From: Polyodon spathula | Taxonomy: Eukaryota; Chordata; Actinopteri; Acipenseriformes; Polyodontidae | Length of the DNA: 64,000 nt | Direction of reading: 5' to 3' | Assembly (NCBI RefSeq): GCF_017654505.1 | Contig: NC_054545.1 | Coordinates: forward strand, 9,681,427 to 9,745,426 | Part shown: positions 29,845-44,621 of the stretch, in pieces | Position numbering within the stretch: the first letter of the stretch is position 1 | How the letters are laid out: each line of letters starts with the position of its first letter | Position numbers and translations under genes: made by a program | The notes under the pieces: model-generated | Told to the model about the DNA's origin: nothing | What the model saw: the letters and a program-made list of their open reading frames with translations, nothing else | Database searches by the model: none

Positions 29845-32800
29845 AAAGAAGGTCTATAATTATACAGCATTTACATTAAATAAATGCAGCCTGTGACCAC
29901 AGTGTTTGTTTCCCTCATACTGTAGCTGCACTTTTGCATTTTTCTACTCAAGGCTAAAGACCGCAGTTTCATATTTCCCTGTCAGTCAATGGGAATCTGG
30001 CAGCCACTCATACCAAGCCTTTCCCAGCTGAAGGTGTGGTTTATTCAGCATGTACATACAGTAATAATGTGTACTCGTGGGATTTAGTTAGTGATGAGAA
30101 TAAACAACTAAAAACCAGAAAGGGCTGGAATCATGCATGTTGCACTGCCAAACATCAATAGGACAGACTGCAATTTACTGTAGACCAGTATTTCATATAA
30201 AACAACAACGAATAACCATACTGCTGATATTTATGTGAACTACAGTGCAGAACTTCCACCTAAAAAAATGTATAAAAAAAGATGAACACTGTTAGTTTGC
30301 AGTATGTTTATGTAATACAGAGAGTTAATATTAAGTGCCAAAGTATTAAAAATGGTTTAAAAACAAGCTATTTGTATATTTGTATTACAAGAAAAAATCT
30401 GCTGAAAATTGCAGTTAATTCTCAGAAATACAGTAGCAATAAATGTGTTTGGGCACTGCATTGCCTCTTTTGATTACCCTTGGTGGGGAAAAAACTGCAT
30501 CTAGGCAGATCATGCACACAGTTCATTATTATTCAAAAATGCAGGTTTCAGCTCGAATCTAAACTTAACAAATGATATCTAAGGACAGGAAAATGAAAAC
30601 AGTTCCCTTTCTTCAAGAAAAAAAGAACTGCAGCAAAGTGTGCCCTGGATAAAAAAAATATTAAAAATGATTGGAGGAGTAATGCATATAGAAGTTCCAT
30701 TTAAAATGCTTCCAGGAAGACTTAATAGGACATTTTTCTTTATCTGACAACCAAAGCAAGAAAGATTGCCTACGACTGCAATCATGTTAACTAGAAATAC
30801 CAATTGAATGTATTATTGTTCTTTTCTTCTATTTTGATCATATAAATGTATCTGAAACTGAAAATGATGTAATGCCATAAAATATGTGTATAAAACACAA
30901 ACAAACCATTTCTGTAATTCTAGGAGCTCATTATCAGTCTTCTGCATTCCACATATTCTTCAGTGGTATTGTGTAATTGGTGTACCTTCAGGGGATAGCT
31001 TTATGAGTTCATGTGTATTTTTTTTTTTTTTTTTTAATTGATACTGTATTACAAACGTGTAGAGGTCACATGATCTAAACAGAGAGACAGAGTGTTAGCT
31101 TTCTACCATATTTTTTTTTATTGTGTTCAGGTATGAAAATATACCCCATCTGGGATGTGTTATTTAGATTTGTTTATGTTATTCAACTAAATTATCTAGA
31201 TGCTGTCTGTTTGAACATGCTACTGGTCAACTATTTCAGTACTGCAGACCTGTATAGAGGTAACTGTAACTCCACTCAAAATGACAGACCAGGAAACTCC
31301 ATTATATCTAATTTTCAATATAAGAGAATTTGGTTAGTTATTCTAGGGTAGTCTCTGTCTAGAAAAAACATCTAGGTTCCATCTAGACATCTTTTTCATC
31401 TGTGAATGATAATACCCAAGATAGGTATATAAATATAACAACTTCTCCTTTACAAATGTTGTCTGTGCCCCCTCCCTCCCTCCCTCCGAAATACCAGATG
31501 TTTCCAGTTGTTTTCCTTAGAACTCCTGCTTACAGGCTCCTTTGTAGGTTCAATACGGGTCTAAATTGTAGGTTGACTCATTTGGTGTTGCAAGCAACCA
31601 TTTCTGGTTGCCATCTGGCAGTTTCTCATGTCAGGGAATGGAGTGTTTTAAAAAAGACTTAGAGATTTGTTTATGCACATTCACTTTCAGACACAGAAGG
31701 GGTATTAACAAATCAAAAGTGGGTTTGAGACTGAAATAAAATAGAAAGCCTAAACCAAGATGTAAAGATCTAAGTAAAGAGACCCTAAGAGGTGTGCACT
31801 AGCAATTTCTTCCAGAATCAAGATCTTCACTTTCATATCAACTTAATGTTTCAGGGGGAAATACATTTCTGGTGCACACCCATCATCATTTTTTTAAATT
31901 TATTATACAGGCCTCATTACACAAATTCTACCTTTCTCACACTTCCCCAAAGTATTAATTTAATAAGTACATGCATAACTGTAGCATAATACAGGTGAAA
32001 TCACCTTGAAAAGTCATCATTACCAGTTTGTTACCATCATGGGTAACATGAAGAATGACCCAGTTCTCTATATACTGCAGAACAGTTGCCTTGAGCTTTG
32101 AAAGGTTTATTAGGATGCATAGAGAGATGCCCCTCAAGCAATATTAAAATGAGTTTGTGGTTTATATAGTCAAGCTAGTGGAAATATGTTCCAAAGAGTA
32201 TGATTTTATAATGACCTTTCTGTGGTATACATGACAAGTATCCATGAAATATTAAATTTATTTGCTCTTGCCTTTTAAATTTAAAACAAAATGTTTTGAT
32301 GATGGTCTTTAGCTCGGGTTTTTTATGTAATGCTACACTGGGCAACGTTACCACAGACTGTTTGAGCAATAACTATGTCATAATTAAATACAAAAGGCGG
32401 TGTCTTGGCTAATAGAATGCTTGAGCAAACCCATGCAATTAAGTCATTTTTCTGAAACAGGCATTAATGCAGAGTGGACAGTCCCTCGGGTTTATAATGC
32501 TAAGCAAAAGAAAAAAAAAAAAAAAAAAAAACACTGAAATCCAGTTTGAGATTTTTTTTTTTTTTTTTAAACAAACATAGACATAATTTTGTTTCATTTC
32601 GAGTGTCTGCACTATGCTGCATTATAGCTTTGACACAATACCATCATTACTGTGAGGAGGGTGAAAATAACTTAATTACTGTAATTTCAGCAATGCTCGA
32701 TTTAAGAACCGCTGCTTGCACTGCGCTAGTCATGGTCAAATGCATTATTCTTTCTGCAAACTGCAATAGAAAGTCATGCACTTTCATTTTTTTTTTTTAT

Positions 32801-34948
32801 ACATTCTGTTTCAATAAGATTTAAAGATTAGATTGTAACATAGACTATAAAGCATGCTCCAGCGTCATAAAATGGTGCTTTGGATCGAATGGTGGTTTCC
32901 CTTAACACACAGCACCACCTGGTGACTGATTAACTTAATAGACTATTTTATTTTAAAAAATGAAAGTGATATACTAGCAAAACATTACTCACGAGACCCT
33001 TACAAGATTGCTATGGATGTGCATTTTCTTGCCCAATTCTGTAAGTTCACCTCCTGTGTTACAAGAAAATAGAACTCCACCTGAGCCTTGTCCTGATCCA
33101 CACTAAAACTTGCAGTGAATCCAATTTACATCCAGAATTTTCAATTCATCAATCACCAATCTCTCAATATGTAAGGATTTAATTAGTACTAATATTTAAT
33201 CATTATTAATATTACCTGTACATAACAATATTAAGAACACCTCTTCCTTACCTTAAAATTCGAGGGCCGAGAATAACTGAGGCCCAGACAAAACTAAATA
33301 TCCTTGAGCTAGCTTGAGGACTTCTAAACACTTAAATGTCAAACTTGAATGTGCTGCTCAGTGCACTGAAAGAAGTAAAAATACAGTACAGACTCCCCCA
33401 AAGTAACACAAGTTTGATCCACCTCTCTTTTCTTGTGAGGAGTTGGCACAACCTGTATATGACAGTGGCTACTCTCACTATAGGATCACTCTCCACTGAG
33501 AACCCCTATTTCTTCAAGAGAAATAAAGTAATGAATTTCATTGCAGCACTATCCAAGGTGAAACAATCAGTGCCATACACATTTCACAGTCCAATTTGGA
33601 AAGCTTTTTGAATCTGCATGATACATCTGAACAGCAGTTGCCAATAACTCTTGTAAATATGCAGTGTTACACAAGACAAGTGGAAATTATTAAATGAGAG
33701 ATTTTAATCGTAACAAACGATTAGAAACAGGGTTATAATCCACAGGGTTGTATTATTTCCAGCAAAAGTTTACTGCTGTACCCATAAAAAATAGAAAAAT
33801 CGACAAAAAACTTGAAGTCCTGTTCCCTTCAAGGTTTTAGTACATTTTTTTTTTTAAATTTTATACAGTATAGAATATAGAAAATACAATTGAATGGTTC
33901 AGCTCTTTCTATATATCCTGCAGTCCACAGTATTTGTAAATAGTCCATAGAAGTGCCAGCCAGAAATACAAATAGACAGAAATCATTTGCAAATCCTTCT
34001 CAATAATCCATTATAAAACGTCTTCTGAAAGAGCAATTGTGGTACACAGGGACAATATGGGGGCTGCTCAGAGCTGGGAAAGCCAGGTCTGGCATGTATC
34101 GGAGGTTCATTCATTTGATTGTGGGTGGCGAACTGGCACCATGCGCTCGTACACACTTCCGGAAAGTCAACTAAATATAGCTTTGTTTTAACATCTGCAT
34201 ATCCTGTCCTGGTTATCGTAATCATGTGGGCAAAGGGAGTCTTTGCCCGTGAAACCAAAATATTTTGAAATGTTTATTTGTATAATTTTGTATTGCTTGA
34301 AAAATTATTCTATAGTAGATGTACTCATTTATGTTGCTGAGATCAGTGGCATGCATATATATGGTAATGAGGAAACCTAGAGATGAAATCTGTCAGATAT
34401 GAAGGACTCACTGATATAGGCAAAACAGATTATTTAGATGATGATGACGACTTTTTTGTGACATGGTCCTGACATGTGTACAGCTCTTGCCACTTAAAAT
34501 ATTATAAACATGTTCAGGAAAATCCAGACTTGATTTAGTGTTTATAGCCACCTTTACATTTTACTTTTGTATGCGTTTCAAATTGTATATTGACTATCAA
34601 ATAATCTATTCAATTACACTGGTTGCATTAAATAAATATAAATGGCGAATCAATACAAGAGCCCAACAGAATAGTTTTCGGTTAAATGTTTAATAAATTA
34701 TTATACCTTTAAGTTTTCTATTTTCTTTACAACCCTCGATGTAATCATTTTACTTTGCAATTTCTCATCGAACAGCAATGGCTGCAAACTAAAGCACATA
34801 AAACCTAATAGAGAACAAAAGAGAGTTAACTTTATTCACGACAGCACTGTGTACAGTAAAGAACTAACGCGATGAATCACCTCACAGTAACAAGCATGTA
34901 AAATGATGGGATTTCCCTGAATGTATTTAAACAGAAAGCAGATCTGCC

Positions 34949-34954
34949 TTTATT
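34949..34954 (-). promoter_or_regulatory. NUBPL: Candidate polyadenylation signal of NUBPL
   Basis: AATAAA on the minus strand, about 160 bases past the NUBPL stop codon at 35112-35114. The placement is plausible but no expression can be inferred. Confidence 0.4.
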
Positions 34955-35111
34955 ACAATTTGCTTTGACGCATGTCAAAATTTGACAGCCGTGTAATAGC
35001 AGTTCTATTCACTTTAAGAGGGGTCTGATGTCCACACCATCACTGAACAAGTTGCTCAGCACTGACAAGGCTGTTCCTGCCCAGATTTCCACATTTCAGC
35101 ATTCCTGGCAC

Positions 35112-35174
35112 TCAGGCTGATGGAGCTGGCAGTCGTGTCACGACTTTAGCAGCAACCTTCAGGTGGGCTTTGGC
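35112..35174 (-). pseudogene. NUBPL: NUBPL terminal exon 11 (intact)
   Basis: It encodes 'AKAHLKVAAKVVTRLPAPSA' and ends in TGA (35114-35112), after a TTGTTCCAG acceptor. This matches the usual NUBPL C-terminus in length and character. Confidence 0.85.
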
Positions 35175-36157
35175 CTGGAACAAAGAAACTATGCTAATAC
35201 CATTACTGCTGTATTTGCCAGGCGAAAAGCCTGTAATGAATTATTAAAGGACTTAACCCTCCAGCTTTAAAATCTATAGAAAAGTCAATGGGCTGCATAC
35301 AGTTTAAAGAAAATGCTCTTTAAACTTGTAAAAGGTGTAATCGATATAGAAAGTAACTGTAAAATAAATTGATTAGGAATTGTATTCTACTTGACATGAA
35401 TTCAAATTCAATATGCAAATTAACGATGCAGTCCATTGCCTTTTTTGTAGCATTTAAATCACCCCCAATAAAACACAGGGGCCTCTGGTATATTCCCAAA
35501 CAAAATTTAGATACTGATATTATTAATGTACCGTTAAAAAATACACTTGACTGAGAAAAGCAAACAGAGATTTTCATGAATCACTGCACAATGTAGTGAT
35601 CAGACTTAATAGGAGTCTCCAAGTCGGCATTTTAGTTGGTCAGCATTTCTTTATATCCTGCACCTGGCTATTTTTCTGTGGTTTAGAGGTTGCGGGATAA
35701 GAAGGGACAACTGTACATAGCAAAAATCTAATCTGGGACGAATTCCATACCACTGTGTTTGATATAGGGACAGGAAACCATAGAAACAGCACCCCCCACC
35801 CCCCCCACCCACAATCTTCTGAGCTGGTGTTATCGAGAAGAAAACAGACACTCCATTTATTGTGAATGATTGTGAAAGTGGAGTGGTAATTATGGATGTC
35901 ATTTAGTTACTTGCAAGTATAGAGTAATTACAGGCTGTGATGAAAAGCTGGTAATTATATGAAATGGCTGGCAAAGAGCAACCTAGAGTTCACCATTAAT
36001 ACTATGACCTGAACTCTTAAGAAAAAAGTTTAAATCACTATCATGCATATTTCAGTAGTAATAACAGTGCATAACATTGATGAATGCACTGGCCAAAATG
36101 TTTGTCTTCTTGTCATTTTGGATGAATGGATAAAAGGCTTTAAAAAATACAACAAAC
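35175..36157 (-). other. NUBPL: NUBPL intron 10
   Basis: No exon or recognisable repeat beyond short C and A runs near 35793-35811. Confidence 0.6.
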
Positions 36158-36240
36158 CTCTGGGCTGTCTGGCTTGGACACAACCACAGGCTGCCCTTCA
36201 TCTGACACCTCTCTTATATTAATGTGTAATGGGATATCTC
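36158..36240 (-). pseudogene. NUBPL: NUBPL exon 10 (intact)
   Basis: It encodes '[20 protein letters not shown]', with a TTTGCAG acceptor and a weak but canonical GTTTGT donor. Confidence 0.9.
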
Positions 36241-36960
36241 CTGCAAATAGTCAAATAAATATATTTCAAAGGGTCATCCCAGATTTTAGGCTGCTTTCAC
36301 ATTTAAATTGCTGTAGTATTCACTTTGGTACAAAACATACAGGCGTGGATTACTTCCAAGTTATATACTTCTATGCTGCTAAACTCCACAGCCAACATTA
36401 CAATTCTGTCTGTATAAATGCATTTTTTTAAACATATACAATGAAATACTGTCTTTATGTTTCCATATGCTTCAAATACACATACACACACACACAAACA
36501 GCTTTGCTTTCTTGTAAGATACCTGTGATCAAACGACTTAAAGAATCATAGAATACACTGGTGTACAAAGTATGAAGCCAATGTCTCAAATTGGCCATGA
36601 CATTGAAAATATAAAGTACATTTTATGCGATATTAACATCTGAAATAGCAGTGGGTTGACAAAAACATATGAAGGTACAGCCCATAGTCCTTAACATAGG
36701 CTTATACAAGAAATAAATCACATTTAAAATGTTGGACTATGACTAATGTATTACTGCATTACAGTAATAAAAGCACAGTAATCCATTGAGGACTTCTAAT
36801 GTGACAGTTCTGCCCAAGACTATGAGCTATTCCAGTTTTTTCTGTAAGCCTAGTTACACATAAATGGACTTACGAGCTATACACTAAATCATGGAACAGA
36901 TCAAACAGCTATGCATCTGGATTATTATTTCCATCCCTGGACTTGTTACTGTATCCTTAC

Positions 36961-37081
36961 CCAAGACTTCCACTCCAAGGCTGTTTGCCAGCTCTGTTGC
37001 CCCATCTTCTCCAAATACATGGGTTTTGTGGTTGCAGTTCGGACAGTGGAACACACTCATGTTTCTGACAACACCCAGAAC
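36961..37081 (-). pseudogene. NUBPL: NUBPL exon 9 (intact), CPxC cluster-binding pair
   Basis: It encodes '[18 protein letters not shown]', keeping the Cys-Pro-x-Cys pair proposed to bind the Fe-S cluster in this family. The acceptor TTCCAG and donor G/GTAAGG are intact. The usual Gln before NMSV is Arg. Confidence 0.9.
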
Positions 37082-40000
37082 CTGGAAGAATGAACAGATG
37101 CTTCAATGGGCAAAACATGATCGAGAGGGCTAGGTGGGACAGGGGTAATAAACTAGGGCCGTTTTTGGAAGTAAGAGATAAAATCCAGCTTAGATCCAGT
37201 TTGGTAGACCCATCTTATACCTCAATGGTTAAACACAGTTCACTAAATACACTGTGTGTAAACGCTGCCATTTAAAAAAGTTATGCAAAGGGATTACTAA
37301 TGGCAGACTTGGTTGCTCTTACCCTAATTACCGTGGATGCTTCACATAGATGAACTGCCATGATTCTAGCTAGAGCAGGCAGATCGCATTATTTATTTTT
37401 TGGGGGGGGTACAACGCAGCAGCAAGAAGCACCTCTTGATTTATGATCACTGCAGGGCTCCAGCAGCACCACTGCTGGGATGCCCAGACTGAATTAGGTC
37501 ACAGCTACATTTTTAGTTTGTCTATTTAAAAAAAAAAAAAAATGAAGAGCAGATCCAGCATCATCTCTATTCAAGACAGACTTCACACAAATCAACGCTA
37601 TACAGGGGTCGCTATAATTTATATCAAGTTTGTTGTCCCATTTGAAGAGATAAAATAAGATTAAAGCATATTTGTACGCCTTAATAATTGGAGAGTATTT
37701 TAACAAGACAGCAATAATTAGCATCTGAAACTAAAGTGTGTGAAAAAGTTATGAAGTTAAAATAGTAATTATTGTGCCATGTCCAACTTCGGCAAGGCTT
37801 ACGCAAACCCACTGCTTACTTAATTATCCATTTATATCTTGCCTTCGCAATTCCATGACATGGACTTTCCTGTTACTCTTTCAATTCATTTTCTTTGGCA
37901 CTGCAAGCTACTGAGTTATACAGCCAAGGCTAATTTGTTTCAAAGTGAATCAAATGGTGGTGTACTTTGCAATGGAACTGAATGCACCAGAGTCTGTAGA
38001 AAAGGCTATTTACATAATTATTTACTGTAAAAAAAATAAAATGTACCTGTATAAATAAAGCAGCCATCTTTAAATGGATTTGCATAACCAAGTATATCTT
38101 TTAACTGATAAGCTCTGCAATCATTACTTGGTGCAAAATGAAAATAATGCAAGTATGGATAAAGTATGTGTGTTTTTTAAATTGCAAATAGCCCAACTTC
38201 TGTTAGTACAATACCCCCCAGCAGCAGCTCATACTATTTAGAAAGATGGCCCTTTAAATAACAATGTTTATTTCGCTTCTGATTGTAATAGTTGTTGACA
38301 GCTGTTTTGTAACTATCCAAATGTGTAATTTATTTCTAAGGCTATGAGTACCTAAAGCGGTGGGGAGTTTGATCAGCCATTTTACACAAATCTTAAATGG
38401 AGAAGTAATTAGAAAGCAACAGTCTTAGCATACCAGGTCTATACACAATGTCCAGCATGAGGGCTGGGCAGTATATCGGTGGTTGTAAAAGCAAAGTCTA
38501 CTAACTATGTTTATGTGCCCGCATACGTGGTAAAACGAGGCCCAGAATGTCAGCATGGCCTATTATGTCATGTTTTTTTGGACCTACTATATTTAAGCCT
38601 GAAATTGAGGGAATTAATATGGCAGGGTATTAACACACAAATATTTCAATTTACTCTACTACAATGTGTGTTCTTTTTTTTAGTAATACTTTTACATTCC
38701 CCTATAAATAACCTAGAAGTTATAAAAAATAACCTATAAAAAGTAAATAAATGAACCGTTTTTTAAACACTTAAAAATCAAGTAACACAACCCTGTTTCT
38801 ACTTTTTTTTTTAAATAAAATACAGTAAAAAGAGTAAAATAAATAATTACAAAAAACTAAAACAATTTGGATATCAGCTTTTTCATTTATGACTGAAACA
38901 TTTTCTAAGGGATCAAAAATCCCTCCTTCCCCCTCATATTTTGAACAACGTTATCCCTTCAGGATGTTAACACTGATTCAGTTTTTTTTTCCTAAATCCT
39001 TGCAGTGCAGCTAAATACATTCCCCAAGTCCCTAAAATAATCCTGTTAAAAATGTTGTGTTGAAATGACAGCCAACAAGTTATTGCATTTGCCAGCTTCA
39101 ATTAGGTCGGTTATGGGGCATATGTCAGCAACTTTTATTCTGAGTGAGCTCTGCTGCGTACTGGCTAAATGAAATGAGAATGTACTTAATAGTACCAATT
39201 TAAGAAGCCATGTCCATTTCAATATATACAGTATGATCACCTGAACTAGGCAGAGATCTTTCTAGATTTTTTTTTACTTATTTTTCAATGCAAGTGCATT
39301 CGTGTATGCTAAGTCTCTAAATGTGAAGAAACAAAAACACATTTGGAATAAAATATCTTACATAACAATATCTCAGAGTGCAATAGCTTCCAAGTGCTAT
39401 ATTTCTAAAGTATCTGGATTATGTTTTGAGCTAGTCAGGCTGCCCAGTTAGCATTCCCAGCTAGCAGCACAGCTGAAGCCCAGGCTATTGAATGGAACTG
39501 AGTTTGCACTTGTACCTCTCCCATCAATCTTCGTTCCACCTTGTCAGAGCGGGGGGGGGGGGGGGGGGGAGTTTTAGTGCCAGAAGCAGTGCAGAGCTCC
39601 TACAGTTAATTCTGCAAGGAAATACACTGTCATACCTGCACCTGTTCAAAATACCACAGTAAGAACAAACGAAGCACAAAAACAAGAGCATTCATTCAGC
39701 TGACAAGCAGGCAAGGATATAAATGCAAAGCAGTATTTCAGGAAAAAAAAAAAAAAACTGTACAATAGCTACCTGTTTCTATTAATCAATGTTTGTGTGG
39801 TGCAGAGATTTAAATGTGTATTTTATTTTCACAAGAAATCTATATTTCATCAAAATTAGTGATGTATGTTTACTTTTTCACATGCCCACTTCAGTCCATG
39901 TAATCTAGGCTGTACATCAACACACCTTTTTTTACCATACTGTATGTTACCAAATAATATTTTGGAACTGCAACAATGAAACTAGAAGTATCACTAAAAC

Positions 40001-42774
40001 TAACAATGGACCAACTATGCACCCAGATAACATTTCAACATACATTTGATCGATGGCTCACATAACTACACAGAAATTCACGCCCATCTTGGCTCATTCC
40101 TTTACCATATGGTCATTGATGCCACAAAGTGTGGATTGGGTACCTTATGTTTCTGTGTGATTGTTTTGAACTATGACAGCTCAATCTATCACTTTGACTC
40201 TTACAATAAAACTCAAACAGGCTTCATAAATGTGTGCTTCAGTGCCAGCGGAGGTCTGGGTTGATTGAATGGGCTTTCTTGCACACAACAAATCCATGGA
40301 CTGAAAGACGTGGCGTGACAAACACACAAAACAAACAGACTGTGTTCACCTTCCTAACCCTTTAGTCCGTACAGTGCCAGAAGGCATACCCACCCATCAA
40401 TGGATCAAGCATACCAATCTACATTTTGGCAATCTGATGTTTCGATAATGCTTAAAAGGAAAACCCTAACCCTCTTCATCAGGTTACTTCAGTTTAGCAA
40501 AAGCTTTGGCCACCTTATTTAGCTCTGAAGACAAACAACCCTCGCCATCTATTACTCAGTGCCCAACTGATGAATGACCCAAATAAACAGCGAGATAAAG
40601 ACAAGACGTAAACACCCCACTTACCATTAATCATGTGGACACCCCAGACTGGCCTATAAACTATCCGTGGTTAAGATTAGGGGCACAAAACCCACCATCT
40701 GTTCACTTCTGACTAACGACCTCTCAGGACCCGATGGGTCAGCAGAGTCAAGCTAGACTCCGTATAGAAAAATGTACTTGGTGTCCATTAAGTCTGTCAT
40801 CAATTATGAGTTAGGATTCTGTAATGGTGAAAAAAAAAATGTGGCAATGATAGCTACTCCAGTACAATATGCATTAGAGAAATTTGCAAAACATGAATAT
40901 CCCAGATTTGTTGGCATCCCTTGGTGATATTTACATGTGTGACTTGCCTTGTGTCCAGTGCCATCAGATGTTAATTTTCACTGCAAGCCACTGATTGGCG
41001 AAATCAGAATGTGCTGCAAACACCCATTATACCGTATTACTTGGAATTAATGGCGCTGCATTTATTTTAAATTGCTAAAAACAGCTTTGGCACTTATTCA
41101 AGTAACTAGAAGTACTATGGTTTTTGAAAAGCACAATTTTTTATTGAGGTATTTGGGGGAAGCGTATATTGAAGTTTATTTCTGTGGCTACAACTAGATT
41201 AGGATGCTGAAGAAGTCCTACAACTTCAAACTGAAAGCTGTTGAGCTAGCAGAACAGATCAGGGTTTGACTAGGTGAGGACACATACCAGTGTAGCGTGG
41301 AGAGGGAAATAACAAGAGAGCAATGTCAATTTAACACTGAGGAGGCAGGTTTATTTTCCCCTTTCTTACAACAGTTTCAAAGCAGGGCTGAACTCTAATA
41401 TGCAATGCATTTATTTCTCTTCAACCAGCAAGACAACTAAACACTCAGTCTCCTGGTCCAGGCAGGGCTTCTGGGAGGAAGATGAGTTGATCCCATGGCT
41501 ATCCCCTAAACAGCATCATCACAGCGAGAGCTACACTAGCTTCTGCTTGACACTCCAAACCATCACACCCCCACTTTCCAAACTTCCTGCCTGTATCACT
41601 ACATAGCCCCCTAACAGAAAGATAATGGGGGAAAAAAAAAAACAAAAAAAAACAAAAACATCATTCCTGTTTCCTTGCATCTACTGCTAGCATGCAGTAC
41701 AAAAGAGCCCCCTCCACCAATATTAAAAAGGGCATTATACAGTTTGTCCATGAGTTATTGTGTGACAAATACAAACAGCATTAGACATAGCAACATAAAC
41801 ATGGATTAGAACAAAATGATCTGAATTAGAACAAAATTATTTGAATGTACACCAAGCCAAGATCATGTAGGGACAAAACAGTGAAAAAGAATAAAGAAAA
41901 TGAAGTAATTACTTACTGGCAGGTAGAAATGATGGGCTTTTTCCCTCAGCAGTGAAATTAGTGAAGTACTAATTCTGTTGTGAGTACTCAATCATAGAAA
42001 ATAGACTGAAAATAAAAACTCATATTCCAATAGCATAGCACAGATGTAATCAAATAAAATTAGATTAACTCTTCAGGGGGCTGCTGTATATATTTACTAT
42101 ATTAAAGTAACTGACTACTGTAACAATTATTCTCAGTTAATTAGAGCATTACAGTGCTTTCTTACACTATTCTGATTTTTACAAGAATGATCATTCAAAC
42201 ACACTTCACTCCATTATGTGTGACAAAGATTATGTGTACCTCCAGCAGTACTGGGGAGTAACGCATTACATGTAACACATTAGTGCAATTGGATTACACT
42301 TTTCAGTAACTTGTAACTGTAATGGCTCCTTTTACAGAGAGGTAAAGAAATGTGGTAATGGATTACATTTTACACGAAAAAATAACAGTTGGTTTTAGTT
42401 ACATTTAAATAATTTCGTGCAACAGCCTGACCAAACCAAAAAAAAAAAATCTGTAAAAAACTATAAACTGTGCCTGAGAATTAGTTTAAGATTTTTTCTC
42501 CAGGAACATTTAACTAACAAATTAAAAAGAAAAAACCTTAACAGACACGTTACACTGAATCAGTCCTGTCCTGGTGACTGGAGACATTTACCATTTAAGA
42601 GAGTCATACTATCCAAATTAAAATGTCAAAACCAAAGCTAAACAGAATTTTTACTAAATGTATCTCCCTTACCAAGTACATATTTGATATTCCTAATGTA
42701 CGCCATGAAGCAATTATCTTATCACATCAGCAAAGCAAATGCAGAGCTGAGAAACGAAAGCTGTAAATGCTCAT
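37082..42774 (-). other. NUBPL: NUBPL intron 8
   Basis: This 5.7-kb intron has a lost 5' donor. It holds a 19-base G run (39551-39569), an A/T homopolymer series and stretches that resemble hAT-type MITE ends (near 38461 and 42252), but no exon I can support. Confidence 0.6.
39551..39569. repeat. Poly-G run (19 bases)
   Basis: Nineteen consecutive G on the plus strand (preceded by GC). It could form G-quadruplex stacks and is a likely place for length errors. Confidence 0.9.
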
Positions 42775-42860
42775 GGGCACATTGACTTTTCTGAACATCT
42801 CTGCTCCTCTCCGCGCATCCAGCAGAGCGATGTCTTGTGGAGTTGACACGATCACAGCGC
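42775..42860 (-). pseudogene. NUBPL: NUBPL exon 8, donor destroyed
   Basis: It encodes '[20 protein letters not shown]' and 'MFRKVNVP', with a TTCCAG acceptor. The frame should end after CCC, where the intron now begins ATGAGC instead of GTGAGC. Exon 9 starts in matching phase 0. Confidence 0.9.
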
Positions 42861-44621
42861 CTGGAACAGATCACACATTAACAAGTCTTTCAGTTTATCT
42901 TCACATTTAAAACAGGTGGTAAAATCAAGATTAAATGGGTGGAAAGGAATACATAGGAGCCTATAAAAGTTTTGTAAAAACAAACTGAATGCTCCTATAT
43001 GAAAATGAATGGCTCATTCTAAAGATTTTATTGGCTCACAACAAGTTTGACAATGGCTTTGCCAAATGGCTCTTTTAAAACTCTGCTTCAGCAGGCCATA
43101 ACACCAGTCACTCAAAGCACAAAGGGTCAACATTGTTCCTCAGTCTATCACTGCAGGCTTTTCAGTTCCCCCAAAGACAGTGTTTTTTTTTGTTTTTTTT
43201 TAATCCAAGTTGCATAGCATTTTAATTGGGGGTGACAGGCAGGATAGTTACTTGGGGGAGTGGCAACAGGAACATGGTACACAAAAGGAAAGGAGGTAAA
43301 GACAGCCTATATATAAAAGACAACGTTGGTTAACATAAAATACTCTAGGATATAAATAACACATATAGGTAGCTGTACCCAGGTTTGGGCATGAAAATAT
43401 TCTAAATGTACTTTTTTTAATATAATTTGACTTAAGTCTGAAAACAAACATGTTTATTGTACAATACATGTATAGTGTATGTTCAAATTTCTTTTGTTGG
43501 ATAAGGTACAAGAACAGGAAACAGGCATGATCAGGATGATCTTTTGTACAGTTTGGTAAAACGTATTGGTTATTAACCACGCCACTTTGTTAAAAAGAAA
43601 GTCTGTTATTGCTGGGTCAAACAGTAGCAATAACTCCAGACTATGCATGTAGACAGCAGACAGGATAACTGTAAAGAACATTTTTAAAGATTACATGTTA
43701 TGTTGATTATTTCTGTGTGATAGCATAGCAATAGACAATTAGTTTTGCTGCACTACAACTTCTTTGGAAAGGGTCCAAAATGTTAAACAGTGAGCAAACA
43801 AATGAAGCAATAAATACATTATCAGAAATTAGAGGATAACAGGAGGGATTGTGGGATGAGACAATTATGTATATGCAACTGTCCATCACCATTCAGAGTG
43901 CTGGAATGAGGCAGAACTGACATAAAAGAGAAATACTGTGTGGAACGCTCCTCAGCCCCTCCACTGCAGAATTAAAACTCTCAGCTAGCAGAGGATATAC
44001 AAGAATAGAATAAAGATGCTGGCTGTTGGCCAGGGCTAAATCTGGAATAATAAGCATGATTGCAGGGCAAAACATTCAGCTGTCTCTTATTATTGAGATT
44101 CCTTCTGACATCTTTTTGACACCCACCAAAAGGTTTTAAAGCCTGGAGCCTAGTCTCAGCCACGATGAGCCATAGCTAACTACATGCTGATTTACAGAGA
44201 TCGTGTTCTAGCACCATCTAAACTTCAAATTAGGAGATTCATAAAGCGCAATTAGAGTTTTATACATCAGTGTTCTCTGGTATATTTAAATATCTAAAAC
44301 AAATCTGAAGTGACCCAATTCATGTTTATAGTAATATGAACACAAAGAGAATTGGGCATTGATGCAACAAGGGTGGAGGCAATTTCAGATTAGTTTGTGC
44401 TGTCCAGGAGGCTAGGTTAGTTCAGTATTTTATTTTTTATACAATGACCCATTGGGAAAGACTGTCAGAAAGACAGAGCGTTTTTCATCAATATTTAAGA
44501 TTTATTGAGAAAGATTTGCAGTACAGAAAAATGCTAGGAGGCAGAGTATAATTGATAGCATCTTATTCATAGAGCTGGAGAGTGAGCTGAAAGTTTTCCA
44601 AGGCAAGTTACCCTTACTGTC

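Larger units (their letters stand above)
26362..34948. other. Intergenic stretch downstream of NUBPL, no gene seen
   Basis: AT-rich DNA with an LTR-like segment (26884-27499), an AT/GT microsatellite (29756-29842) and many A or T homopolymers (for example 27952-27975, 31021-31036, 32510-32530). I found no exon with coding motifs. Confidence 0.55.

Noticed and set aside
33983..34258. Minus-strand 91-codon open frame downstream of NUBPL
   Set aside because: No recognised domain and no splice or promoter context. NUBPL already ends at 35112.
38461..38760. Possible hAT-type element starting GGGCTGGGCAGTATATCG
   Set aside because: Only one end resembles a terminal repeat and no matching right end was found.
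41260..41640. Segment with LTR-like composition ending near a run of A
   Set aside because: No TG...CA ends with matching target duplication could be identified.
42252..42395. Fish-type MITE-like sequence (GGGGAGTAACGCATTAC)
   Set aside because: It resembles known repeat ends but boundaries and inverted partner were not clear.
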